Source: Anaeromyxobacter sp.
Lineage (GTDB): Bacteria; Myxococcota; Myxococcia; Myxococcales; Anaeromyxobacteraceae
Assembly (NCBI GenBank): GCA_016718565.1
Contig: JADKCZ010000018.1
Location: forward strand, 397,001-461,000
Reading direction: 5' to 3'
Length of the DNA stretch: 64,000 bases
The notes beneath the pieces are model-generated. The model made no database searches, was not told the origin of the DNA, and saw only the letters and a program-made list of their open reading frames with translations. Position 1 is the stretch's first letter. Each line of letters starts with the position of its first letter. Both the position numbers and the translations under genes were made by a program. Of this stretch, positions 17,718 to 26,651 are shown piece by piece.

Positions 17718-18005
17718 ATGCGCAACGCTCCTCGCCTCTCCGCCCTCCTCGCCTCGGCCGCCCTGGCCCTCGCCGCACCGCTGACGGCCTCCGCCGCGCC
17801 GCAGGACCCCACCCAGACCACCACCACCCAGGAGCCGGCCACCGCGCCCGAGGCCCCGCCCACCAGCGACGCGGATCGCTACGCCTCGCAGGAGGCCGCC
17901 GACAAGTCGGCCGCCGAGTTCAAGGGCGGCGACGGCACCCTGGTCATCGGCAGCGGCGTCGTCGTCGTGCTGCTCATCGTCCTCCTCATCGTCGTCATCC
18001 TGTGA
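17718..18005 (+). CDS. small exported protein with C-terminal membrane anchor
   Basis: 95 residues. A clear N-terminal signal peptide (LSALLASAALALAAPLTASA) is followed by a Thr/Pro/Ala-rich stretch (about 29-52), a short acidic segment and a C-terminal hydrophobic helix (VIGSGVVVVLLIVLLIVVIL) that ends at the very last residue. Its stop overlaps the GTG of the next gene by 3 bases, so it is translationally coupled with the C39-like lipoprotein. The pairing resembles the PA2779/PA2778 gene pair of Pseudomonas, a small membrane protein beside a C39-like peptidase; this parallel is inference. Confidence 0.65.
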   Translation: MRNAPRLSALLASAALALAAPLTASAAPQDPTQTTTTQEPATAPEAPPTSDADRYASQEAADKSAAEFKGGDGTLVIGSGVVVVLLIVLLIVVIL

Positions 18006-18583
18006 CCAATCGCTCCACCGCAGCGGCGCTGGCGCTCCTGTGCGCCACCGGCTGCGCCTCGTTCGGCGGACGTTCGCGGGCGTTCGACCCGGCCCGCCTC
18101 GCCGCCGAACCGGGCTGGCTCACCGCCGCGCCGACCCCCCTGGTCCGCCAGGCGGGCGAGCAGGACTGCGGGGCCGCCGCGCTGGCCATGGTGGCCGGAC
18201 GCTGGGCGGTGGCCCCCGCGGCCCTGGCGTCGGCCCCGGCGCCGGAGGCGCCACCGCAGGCCGCCCGGCTCGGCGACCTGCGGGACCAGGCGCGGGCGCT
18301 CGGGCTGACCGCCTTCGCGGTGGCCGCCGACCGCGACACCCTGCTGCACGAGCTCAGGGCCAGCCGGCCGATCATCGTGGGGCTGCACGTCCCGGTCTCG
18401 CTGGGCAAGGCCAGGCGCCACTACGAGGTGGTGGTGGCGGCGCACCCGGACCGGGGCCGGTTCGTGACCCTCGACCCGGCCATCGGCTGGCGCATCCGCG
18501 ACTGGACCGAGCTCGACGCCGAGTGGCTCCCGGCCGGTCGGCCGGCCCTGGTGGTGGTGGGCGTGGCCACCCCGGTCGGTTGA
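18002..18583 (+). CDS. C39-like cysteine peptidase lipoprotein (PA2778-type)
   Basis: 193 residues. Lipoprotein signal with lipobox ending ATGC (Cys18). The mature part has the papain-like C39 layout: Gln54 and Cys56 in EQDCGAAALAMV, His140 in RRHYEVVV and Asp158 in LDPAIGW. In bacteriocin exporters, C39 domains cut after double-glycine leaders; free-standing lipoproteins of this kind are uncharacterised. Starts with GTG overlapping the previous stop and ends 10 bases from convergent nadC. All catalytic residues are present, so it is probably active in the periplasm. Confidence 0.75.
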   Translation: MTNRSTAAALALLCATGCASFGGRSRAFDPARLAAEPGWLTAAPTPLVRQAGEQDCGAAALAMVAGRWAVAPAALASAPAPEAPPQAARLGDLRDQARALGLTAFAVAADRDTLLHELRASRPIIVGLHVPVSLGKARRHYEVVVAAHPDRGRFVTLDPAIGWRIRDWTELDAEWLPAGRPALVVVGVATPVG

Positions 18584-18593
18584 CGGGACCGGC

Positions 18594-19430
18594 TCAGGCC
18601 AGCTCGAGCGAGATGTCCACCGCCCGGGCCGAGTGCGTGATGGCGCCCATCGAGACGTAGTCCACGCCGGTGGCGGCCACCCGGGGCAGCCGCTCCAGCG
18701 TCATGTTGCCGGAGGCCTCCAGCTTGACCCGGCCGGCGGCCAGGCGGACCGCCTCGGCCATGGTGGCGTCGTCCATGTTGTCGAGCAGGACGATGTCGGC
18801 GCCGGCGGCCACCGCGGCCGTGAGGCCGGGCAGGTCCACCACCTCCACCTCGATGCGCAGCATGGCGCCGGCCCGCGCCGTGGCCCGCCGCACCGCCTCG
18901 GCCACGCCGCCGCAGGCGGCCACGTGGTTGTCCTTGATGAGGATGCCGTCCCCCAGCGAGACGCGGTGGTTGGTGCCCCCGCCGGCCCGCACCGCCGCCT
19001 TCTCCAGCAGGCGCCAGCCCGGCGTGGTCTTGCGGGTGTCGAGCAGGCGGGTGCGCCCGCCGCCGGCCTCGAGCGCGTCGACGCAGCGGCGGGTGGCGGT
19101 GGCCACGCCGGAGAGGCGCTGCAGGAAGTTGAGGGCGGTGCGCTCCGCCGCCAGCAGCGCGCGCACCGACCCCTCGGCCCGACCGAACCAGGCCCCGGCC
19201 TCCAGCCTGTCGCCGTCCTCGCACTCGAAGCGGCAGGCCGCCCCGAGCCGCTCGAAGACCCGCACCGCCACCGCCGTGCCGGCCAGGACCAGCCCCTCCT
19301 TGGCGAGGAACCGGGCAGCGCCGGTGGCGTGGGCGTCGAGGGTGGCCTCGCTGGTGGCGTCGCCGAGGAGGAGATCCTCCTCGAGGGCCAGGTCGAGGAG
19401 CCGCTCGGCGTGCGGAGAGAGGCGGGGCAT
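18594..19430 (-). CDS. nadC: nicotinate-nucleotide pyrophosphorylase (quinolinate phosphoribosyltransferase)
   Basis: De novo NAD synthesis: quinolinate plus PRPP gives nicotinate mononucleotide. 278 residues, the standard size. Signature blocks: ERTALNFLQRLSGVAT, DTRKTTPGWRLLEK, VRAGGGTNHR, ILIKDNH and LDNMD, with VKLEASGNMTLE near the C-terminus. The ATG at 19430 has GGAG 7 bases upstream and begins 8 bases after the in-frame stop of the H1-like gene. nadD, the next enzyme of the pathway, is at 32.0 kb. In the sequence as given, a frameshift upstream makes this frame continuous with valS, but the start shown fits the family. Confidence 0.95.
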   Translation of the reverse strand: MPRLSPHAERLLDLALEEDLLLGDATSEATLDAHATGAARFLAKEGLVLAGTAVAVRVFERLGAACRFECEDGDRLEAGAWFGRAEGSVRALLAAERTALNFLQRLSGVATATRRCVDALEAGGGRTRLLDTRKTTPGWRLLEKAAVRAGGGTNHRVSLGDGILIKDNHVAACGGVAEAVRRATARAGAMLRIEVEVVDLPGLTAAVAAGADIVLLDNMDDATMAEAVRLAAGRVKLEASGNMTLERLPRVAATGVDYVSMGAITHSARAVDISLELA

Positions 19431-19438
19431 CGCCGCTC

Positions 19439-19862
19439 CTACTTCTTGGCCTTCTTGGCGACCTTCTTGGCGACCTTCTTGACCGCCTTCTTGGCGGCCT
19501 TCATGGGCGCCATCTTCCGGGCCGGCTTCCTGGCGGCCTTCTTCGGCGCCGCCTTCTTGCCGGCCTTGGCCACGGCCTTCTTCACCTTGGCGCCGGCCTT
19601 GGCGGCGGCCTTCCGGGCCCGAGGCCACCGCCTTCTTCACGGCCTTGCGGGCCCTGGTGGCCGTCTTCTGGATGACCTTCACCTCGGCCTTGACGGCCTT
19701 CCGGATGACCTTGGCCTCGGCCTTGACGGCCGCGACGGCCTCCTGGACCTTCTCGACGACCTTCTCACCCACCTGCTCGGCCTTCTCGAGCGTGGTGGGG
19801 GCCGGCGCCGGAGCGGCGGGCGTGGGGGTGGTGGGCGGGCTGCTGGGGGGCGTCGTCTCCAT
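19439..19862 (-). CDS. histone H1-like Lys/Ala-rich protein, frameshifted
   Basis: Starts at an ATG (19862) with a very strong ribosome site (GGGAGGA). The first part is TLEKAEQVGEKVVEKVQEAV-like, then KAEAKVIRKAVKAEVKVIQK; after an extra base in the G-run at 19618-19620 the continuation is in another frame: blocks such as KKAVAKAGKKAAPKKAARK and KKVAKKVAKKAKK up to a TAG at 19439. Corrected length is about 140 residues. Such tails resemble bacterial histone-H1-like DNA/RNA-binding proteins. There is no stop codon between valS and this ATG, so it can also be read as a C-terminal tail of ValRS. As written, the Lys-rich half would be lost. Confidence 0.6.
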
Positions 19863-22598
19863 GGGTGTTTCCTCCCTCTCCTCGGTGTCCGCGCCACGCA
19901 TCATGGCGCGGTGGTTCGTCAGCTTCAGCTTGGTCTGGTGCAGCTCGGCCACCCGGGCCCGGTCCTTGGCGACCACCTCGGCCGGCGCCCGCTCCACGAA
20001 GGTCGGGTTGGCGAGCTTCTTCTCCAGGAGCGCCAGGTCGGCGTCCACCTTGGCCAGCTCCTTGTCGATGCGGGCCGTCTCGGCGGCCAGGTCGATGACC
20101 CCGAGGAGCGGCACCCGCACCTCGAAGCCGGCCCCCACCATCACCGCCGACTGCGGCGCGTGGGGCGTGGCGGCCGCCCGGTGCACCCGCAGGCCGGCCA
20201 GGCCGGCCAGGCGCGCCACCCGCTTCTCCTCGCCGGAGGTGAGCAGCGCGTGCACCGCCGCGTCGGTCACCGCCACGTGCACCGGCAGGCCCTCGCCGAG
20301 CGGCACCTTGAAGGGGATGCCCATCTCGCCGCGCAGGTTGCGCAGGGCGTCGATGATGCCCAGCACCGGGCCGAAGGCCGAGACGGCCGCCTCGTCCACC
20401 GGGCCGACCTCGGGGTAGCGGCCCGCCATGATCGAGTCGGGCCAGGCCTCCGCCTTCACCTCGGCGCGCAGCACGCTCCACAGCTCCTCGGTGATGAAGG
20501 GCATGAAGGGGTGGAGCAGCAGGTAGGAGGTCTTCAGGCAGTGCACCAGCACCACCTGCGTCCCGGCCTTGCGGGCCGGGTCGTCGCCGTAGAAGGCCTC
20601 CTTGGCCAGCTCGATGTACCAGTCGCAGAGCTCGTGCCAGACGAAGTGGTAGACGGTGTTGGCGGCGTCGTTGAAGCGGAAGGCCGTCAGCGCCTCCACC
20701 GTGCCGTTCACGGCGGCCTGCAGCCGCGCCAGGATCCAGCGGTCGGCCGCCCCGCTGGCGGCGGCCAGCGGATCGAGGCCGCGATCCTCATGGCCCTCCA
20801 GGTTCATGAGGGCGAAGCGCGAGGCGTTCCAGAGCTTGTTGGCGAAGGCGCGGTACCCCTCGATGCGCTCGTTGGCCAGCTTGATGTCGCGCCCCTGGGC
20901 GGTGAGCGCGGCCAGCGTGAAGCGCAGCGCGTCGGCGCCGTACTTGCCGGTGATCTCCAGGGGGTCGATGACGTTCCCCTTGGTCTTCGACATCTTCTGG
21001 CCCTTGGCGTCGCGCACCATGGGGTGGAGGTAGACGGTCTTGAAGGGCACCTCGCCCATGAAGTGCAGGCCCATCATCATCATCCGGGCCACCCAGAAGA
21101 AGATGATGTCGTGCCCGGTCTCCATGACGGAGGTCGGGTAGAAGGTCCTGAGGGTGGCGGTCTGGTCCGGCCAGCCCATGGTGGAGAAGGGCCACAGGCC
21201 GGAGGAGAACCAGGTGTCGAGCACGTCCTCGTCCTGGCGCAGCGCGGTGGCGCCGCAGGTCGAGCAGGCGGCCGGCGCCTGGCGCGCCACGGTGACGTGG
21301 CCCTCCGGGCAGTACCAGGCCGGGATCTGGTGGCCCCACCAGAGCTGGCGGCTGATGCACCAGTCGTGGATGTCGCGCATCCACGCCATGTAGGTGTTGG
21401 TCCACTGCTCCGGGACGAACCGGGTCCGCCCCTGCTCCACCGCCTCGATGGCCGGCCTGGCGAGCGGCGCGATCTTCACGTACCACTGGTCGGAGAGGAG
21501 GGGCTCCAGCACCGTCTGGGAGCGCTGGCAGCGCCCCAGCGCCATGGGGTTGGGCTTCGCGCCGCGGGCCAGCCCCTGCTCCTCGAGCAGGCGCTTGACC
21601 TCCCTGCGGGCCTCGAAGCGATCGAGCCCGGCCACCGGCCCGGCCGCCGCCGTCATCTTGCCGTCCAGGCCGATGACGGTGAGGAACTCCAGCCCGTGGC
21701 GCTTGCCCACCTCGAAGTCGTTGAAGTCGTGGGCCGGCGTCACCTTGACGGCGCCGGTGCCGAAGGCCATGTCGACCAGGATCCCGTCGGCCACGATGGG
21801 GAACTCGCGGCCGGTCAGCGGGTGGCGCACCCGCTGGCCCACCAGCGCGCGGTAGCGCTCGTCGTCCGGGTGGACCGCCACCGCGGTGTCGCCCAGCATG
21901 GTCTCCGGGCGGGTGGTGGCCACCACGATCTCGCCGCCGCCGGCCGCCAGCGGGTAGGCGAAGCTCCACAGCTCGCCGGGGTGCCCCTCCTCGTGCTCCA
22001 CCTCGAGGTCGGAGAGCGCCGTGCGGCAGTCCGGGCACCAGTTGATGAGCTTCTTCTCCCGGTAGATGAGCCCCTCCTCGTGCAGGCGCACGAAGACCTC
22101 GCGCACCGCCCGGGAGAGCCCCTCGTCCATGGTGAAGCGCTCGCGCTCCCAGTCGAGGGCGGCGCCCAGCGCCTGGTGCTGCTGCCCGATGCGCGAGCCG
22201 TACTGCTCCTTCCAGGCCCAGACGCGCTTCAGGAACTCCTCGCGCCCCAGGTCGTGGCGGCTCTTCTTCTCGGTGCGCTTCAGCTCCTTCTCCACCACCA
22301 TCTGGGTGGCGATGCCGGCGTGGTCGGTGCCGGGGAGCCACATGGTGTTGAAGCCGGAGAGCCGCTTCCAGCGGATCAGGACGTCCTGCAGGGTGGCGGT
22401 GAGGGCGTGGCCGAGGTGCAAGGAGCCGGTCACGTTGGGCGGCGGCAGCACGATGGAGAAGGCCGGCCGGGTGGTGTCGTGTTCGTCGCCGTGGAAGTAG
22501 CCGCGCCCCTTCCAGAAGGCGTACCAGCGCGCCTCCACCTCCTGGTGCTCGTAGCCCTTGGCGAGCGCGCTCTTGGTCTCGTCGGCGTTCTGTTCCAC
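19863..22598 (-). CDS. valS: valine-tRNA ligase
   Basis: Charges tRNA-Val. About 912 residues up to the H1-like start. Class I signatures: HIGH as PNVTGSLHLGHA, KMSKS as GQKMSKTKGNVIDP. The editing domain TTRPETMLGDTAVAVHP and the C-terminal coiled coil (ELAKVDADLALLEKKLANPT) are intact. The natural end of the family lies about at LTNHRAMMRGA, but no stop follows and the frame runs into the H1-like ATG, giving a roughly 1050-residue fusion if the downstream frameshift is corrected. The GTG at 22598 is preferred because GGAG sits 5 bases upstream; a GTG six codons earlier is possible. Confidence 0.93.
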
Positions 22599-22673
22599 GT
22601 CTGCTCCGGGCGCCACGGGCGCCGGCGGCCGGCCGGCGGGGCGCGGGTTGGGTCGTGCGGTCCGGCGCCCTCG

Positions 22674-24311
22674 TCAGCCCTGGCGGGCCTTGACGAGCCG
22701 GTCGAGGTTCTCTCGGATGATGGTCTCGGCGAGCTGGGGGACCACCTCCCAGACCACCCGCTCGATGACCTCGCGCGAGGCCCGGGAGAGCGCCTCCCGC
22801 AGCGCCGCCTCGCCGCCGTCGACGCCGCTGGCGCCGCCCGGCGTGACGCCTGCGGCCCCCTGGACCACCACCGGCGCGGCGGTGGGCGTGGGGGCGGAGG
22901 GGGCCGCCGAGGCGGCCGGCGGCGCCGCCGCGACGACCGGGGCCGGCGCGGGCGCCTCGGGCTCCGGCTGGTGACCGGTGGCGGTGACCGGCGGCACGAA
23001 CTCGTGCATGGGGGCGAGCTCGAGCTCGGCCAGCCCGTCCTCCTCGGCGATCTCGATGGGCTCCGGCGCGGCCGCAGCGGGCTCTGGCGCGCCGGGCTCC
23101 GGCTCGAAGTCGAGCAGGTCGAGCGCGGGCGGCGTCAGCGGGGGGGCGGGCGGGAGGACGGTCCTGGCGGCGCGGGGCGCGGCCTCGGCCGACACGTCCA
23201 CGTCGCTCCAGTCGTCCTCGGGCGGCCGGGCCGGCGCGGCCGGGCGCGGCGGCGTGGCGGGCGCGGCCGGGACGCCGAGGCCGAAGGGATCGGGGCGCGG
23301 CGCGGGCGGCGCGGCAGGGCGCGGCGCGACCGCCGGCGGGGCCAGCGGGCGGGCCGCGGGCGGCGGGAAGACGCCGGCGGGCGGCGAGGCGGACGGCCGG
23401 GCGGCGGGCGCAGGGAGGGGCGCGCCGGGCGGCCGAGCCGCGAACGGCGGGGCGGCGCCGGCGGGCGGGCGCGCGCCGGGCGGCGGCACGGCGCCGGTCG
23501 GCGGACGAGCGCCGGGCGGCGGCGCGGCGCCGGGAGGAGGCCGGGCGCCGGGTGGCGGCACGGCGCCGGCAGGAGGGCGGGCGCCCAGCGGCGGAACGGC
23601 GCCGGGCGGCGGGCGCGCGCCGGGCGGCGGCACGGCACCGGCCGGCGGGCGCGCGCCGGGTGGGGGGACGGCACCGCCGGGCGGACGCGCGCCGGGCGGG
23701 GGGACGGCGCCGGGCGGCGGGCGGGCGCCGGGCGGCGGCGCCGCGCCGGTCAGCGGGCGCAGGCCCATGGGGGCGGCGGCGGGCGTGGCGGCCGGGCGCG
23801 GCGCGGCAGGCGCCGGCGGACGGGCCGCGGCGGGCGGAGCCGTCACGCTCGGTGAAGGAACGGCCGGCGCCGGGGCGGGCGGGGCGGGGGCCACCTCGGC
23901 GGGCCGCGCGAAGGAGATGACCCCGGGCGTGGCCACCGGCGCCGCGCCCTCCACCAGCTCGCGCACCTTGTTGATGAGCGCCTGGCTCTCGAAGGGCTTC
24001 TGCAGGAAGGCGTCGCAGCCCACGGCGTGGGCGCGCGCCTCGTCGAACGCCTCGAAGGTGCCGGCCAGCAGGATCACCGGCACCGGGGCCAGCGCCGGGT
24101 CGGCCTTGAGCGCCTGGCAGACCTCGTAGCCGTTCTTCTTCGGCATCACCACGTCGAGGAGGATCACGTCGGGCCGCAGCGCGCGGGCCCGCGTCAGCGC
24201 GTCCTCGCCGTTGTCGACCGCCGTGACGGCGTAGTCCTCGTTGGCGAACGTGATGGCCACCACCTTCTGGATGGTGATGGAGTCGTCCGCGAGGAGCAGG
24301 GTCTTGGGCAT
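22674..24311 (-). CDS. response regulator with long Pro/Ala/Gly-rich linker
   Basis: 545 residues. Residues 1-125 are an apparently functional CheY-like receiver: LLADDS acidic pair, phospho-acceptor Asp in VILLDVVMPKKNGY, and FLQKPF with the conserved Lys. Then a very long low-complexity linker (about 130-400), including some ten copies of a 12-residue unit around PPPGARPPxGAV. The last 45 residues form a conserved amphipathic helix pair (SREVIERVVWEVVPQLAETI) ending in basic residues. No DNA-binding or enzymatic output is visible, so it probably signals by protein-protein contacts. It follows the CheW-like gene on the same strand. Confidence 0.85.
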   Translation of the reverse strand: MPKTLLLADDSITIQKVVAITFANEDYAVTAVDNGEDALTRARALRPDVILLDVVMPKKNGYEVCQALKADPALAPVPVILLAGTFEAFDEARAHAVGCDAFLQKPFESQALINKVRELVEGAAPVATPGVISFARPAEVAPAPPAPAPAVPSPSVTAPPAAARPPAPAAPRPAATPAAAPMGLRPLTGAAPPPGARPPPGAVPPPGARPPGGAVPPPGARPPAGAVPPPGARPPPGAVPPLGARPPAGAVPPPGARPPPGAAPPPGARPPTGAVPPPGARPPAGAAPPFAARPPGAPLPAPAARPSASPPAGVFPPPAARPLAPPAVAPRPAAPPAPRPDPFGLGVPAAPATPPRPAAPARPPEDDWSDVDVSAEAAPRAARTVLPPAPPLTPPALDLLDFEPEPGAPEPAAAAPEPIEIAEEDGLAELELAPMHEFVPPVTATGHQPEPEAPAPAPVVAAAPPAASAAPSAPTPTAAPVVVQGAAGVTPGGASGVDGGEAALREALSRASREVIERVVWEVVPQLAETIIRENLDRLVKARQG

Positions 24312-24343
24312 GGCGGGTTCCAGGCGTGGAAGTGGCCCCTGTG

Positions 24344-24372
24344 GAGTACCGCCCCACTCTCCCGAGTGTCAA
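24344..24372 (-). promoter_or_regulatory. candidate promoter of the receiver gene
   Basis: On the minus strand, TTGACA (24372-24367), a 17-base spacer and GTACTC (24349-24344), about 32 bases before the ATG at 24311. The -35 is perfect, the -10 poor. It lies in the only A/T-rich patch of the intergenic stretch. Confidence 0.35.
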
Positions 24373-24395
24373 GATTTTCGAGTGCTTACGCGCGC

Positions 24396-25178
24396 CTACG
24401 TGCCCCCGAAGAGCGCATCCCAGGGCGGGCGCAGGACGTCCTCGGCCCCGCTCCCCTCCCCCACGGCGAGCACCCGGTCGGCGGCCACGCCCACGCCGGC
24501 GCCGCCGGCGTCGAGCAGCAGCACCTGCCGTGGCGTGGCCGCGGGCGGCTCCCCGTAGAGCACGCCGACGTCCACCACCGTGTGGAGCGCGCGCCCGTGG
24601 TGGAGCAGCCCCCGGTGGGATGGCGGGGTGAGCGGCACCGGCGCCAGCCGCGGCGACTCCAGCACCTGGACCAGGATCGACAGCGGGACCCCGAAGGTGA
24701 GCCCACCCCGGGCGAAGCGGATCTCCCGCTCCAGCCAGGGGCCCAGCGACGGGGGCGGCTCACCCAGGTCCTGGGCCGGCTCGATGGGGGCGAACCCCAG
24801 CGAGGAGACCGCCAGCTCCAGCGCCACCTGCCCGCCCGCCACCAGCGCCCCGGCATAGGGGGAGGGCTGCGGCACGATGGTGTGGACCGGCAGCTGGAAG
24901 ACCTCGGCGGCGGAGAGGTCCACGATGCCGTGCAGCGCCTCCACCCGCAGCGCCGAGCGGGGCGAGGCCTCGGTGACCAGGGCGTAGCGGGCCGGCCCGC
25001 CGGGCAGGCCGAGCACCGTGGAGACGTAGGCCGACGGCAGCGGCTCGCCGCGCGCCACCACCTCCACCTCCCCCGCCGCCACCTCCAGGATCTCCCGGAC
25101 CTGGGAGAGGCGCAGGGCCAGCCGGACGCCGCCCACCGAGAACAGCAGCGCCTTGCGCTCGGACGGGAGGGAGCTCAC
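24396..25178 (-). CDS. CheW-like domain protein
   Basis: 260 residues. The N-terminal half matches the CheW SH3-like fold: LLFSVGGVRLALRLSQVREI, STVLGLPGG and LRVEALHGIVDL. A second, weaker copy can be traced in the C-terminal half (IRFARGGLTFGVPLSILVQV, then GVAADRVLAVGEG). CheW proteins link receptors to CheA kinases; divergent double forms act as adaptors in other signalling arrays. No cheA lies in the window. It starts with GTG 26 bases from the divergent REC-GGDEF gene and precedes the receiver gene, so the three probably form one signalling neighbourhood. Confidence 0.65.
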   Translation of the reverse strand: MSSLPSERKALLFSVGGVRLALRLSQVREILEVAAGEVEVVARGEPLPSAYVSTVLGLPGGPARYALVTEASPRSALRVEALHGIVDLSAAEVFQLPVHTIVPQPSPYAGALVAGGQVALELAVSSLGFAPIEPAQDLGEPPPSLGPWLEREIRFARGGLTFGVPLSILVQVLESPRLAPVPLTPPSHRGLLHHGRALHTVVDVGVLYGEPPAATPRQVLLLDAGGAGVGVAADRVLAVGEGSGAEDVLRPPWDALFGGT

Positions 25179-25204
25179 CGGACCATGATATACCTTGGGT
25201 CGAA

Positions 25205-26563
25205 ATGGCCCACGCGGTCCTGCTCGTCGACGACGAGCGCTTCGCCCGGACGGTGTACTCCGACTACCTCCGGGCGGCCGGCTACGAGGTGGAGGTGGCG
25301 GCCGACGCCGAGGCCGCCCTCGGCATCCTGGGCCGTCGCCGCTTCGACGTGCTGCTCACCGACGTGATCCTGCCGGGCTCCTCGGGGCTCGACCTGCTCT
25401 CCTCGGCCAAGCAGCTCGACCCGAACCTCGAGGTGGTGGTCATCACCGCCCTCGACAAGGTGGACCCGGCCGTGCGCGCCATGAAGTCGGGCGCCTCCGA
25501 CTACCTGGTGAAGCCCGTCACCCCGGAGGCGCTGCAGCACGCCGTGCAGCGCAGCCTGTCGACCCGGGCGCTGCTGGCCGAGAACATGTCGCTGCGGGCC
25601 CACCTCAAGCTCTTCGAGACCTGCCAGCGGCTGGCCGCCACGCTGGACCGCGACCGGCTGGTGCCCATGGCGCTGGCGGCGGTGGTCAGCGAGACCGCCG
25701 GCACCGCCAGCCTGCTGGCCGAGATCTCCAGCGACGGCAGCTGGGTGCTCTCCGGCGCCCACTGGCTGGAGTACCAGGCCGCCGCCACCGCGCTCACCGC
25801 GGTGCGCGACGCCCTGCCGGCGCTGGCCGACCGCGGCGTGGCCACCGTCACCCTGCCGGACGTCTCCTGGCCCGGCGACGCCACCCACGCCCTGTGCCTG
25901 CCGGTGCTCGACGAGGCCGGCCTGATCGGCGCGGCCATCTCGCTGGTCACCGCGCCGCCGTCGTCCGATCGGCTGGCCAGCGCCACCTTCCTGTGCCGGC
26001 ACCTGGGGCTGGCGCTGCGCAACCTGGGCCGGCTCAAGCAGGTGGAGCACCTCGCCTACCTCGACGACCTGACCCGCCTGTACAACACCCGCTACCTCGA
26101 CGTGGTGCTGGACCGCGAGCTGGCCAGCGGCCGCCCCTTCACGCTGCTCTTCATGGACGTGGACCACTTCAAGGCGGTCAACGACCAGCACGGCCACCTG
26201 TCCGGCTCGCGCCTCCTGGTGGAGGTGGCGCGGATGCTGCGGTCCTGCGTGCGCGACGAGGACGTGCTGGTCCGCTACGGCGGCGACGAGTACGTGGTGC
26301 TGCTGGTGGGCATCGACTCGGGCGGCGGCCTCAAGGTGGCGGAGCGCATCCGGCGGGCCATCGAGGACCACCGCTTCCTGTCGCGCGAGGCCACCCCGGT
26401 GCGCATCACCGCCTCGATCGGGCTGGCCAGCTACCCGGAGCACGCCGCCGGCAAGTCGGAGATCATCGACCTGGCCGACCGCGCCATGTACCGGGGCAAG
26501 CGGACCACCCGCAACGTGGTCTACATGGCCTCGAGGGACCTGCCGCCCTCGCGCGAGCGCTGA
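25205..26563 (+). CDS. response regulator diguanylate cyclase (REC-GAF-like-GGDEF)
   Basis: 452 residues. REC domain at 1-120 with the DDE acidic group, phospho-acceptor Asp in LLTDVILPGSSG, and YLVKPVT. A middle region of about 150 residues looks like a GAF fold (motifs weak). The C-terminal GGDEF domain begins near residue 282 (AYLDDLTRLYNTRYL), has FMDVDHFKAVND, and GGDEY at 359-363, so catalysis of c-di-GMP synthesis is likely. The RxxD inhibitory site is present (Arg350, Asp353, exactly five residues before GGDEY), so product feedback is expected. Divergent from the CheW-like gene. Confidence 0.94.
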   Translation: MAHAVLLVDDERFARTVYSDYLRAAGYEVEVAADAEAALGILGRRRFDVLLTDVILPGSSGLDLLSSAKQLDPNLEVVVITALDKVDPAVRAMKSGASDYLVKPVTPEALQHAVQRSLSTRALLAENMSLRAHLKLFETCQRLAATLDRDRLVPMALAAVVSETAGTASLLAEISSDGSWVLSGAHWLEYQAAATALTAVRDALPALADRGVATVTLPDVSWPGDATHALCLPVLDEAGLIGAAISLVTAPPSSDRLASATFLCRHLGLALRNLGRLKQVEHLAYLDDLTRLYNTRYLDVVLDRELASGRPFTLLFMDVDHFKAVNDQHGHLSGSRLLVEVARMLRSCVRDEDVLVRYGGDEYVVLLVGIDSGGGLKVAERIRRAIEDHRFLSREATPVRITASIGLASYPEHAAGKSEIIDLADRAMYRGKRTTRNVVYMASRDLPPSRER

Positions 26564-26651
26564 GCGGCCCGAGGGCGCGCCCCTCCCGGACCTCCGGCGG
26601 CGCCTCGGCCGCCCGGCGACCGCGCCGGCGCCGCGCTAGACTCTCCGCCCC

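Noticed and set aside
18633..23855. Very long + strand open frame (1740 codons) opposite nadC, valS and the receiver gene
   Set aside because: It is the GC-skewed complement of well-identified genes; His/Gly/Arg-rich composition, no domains.
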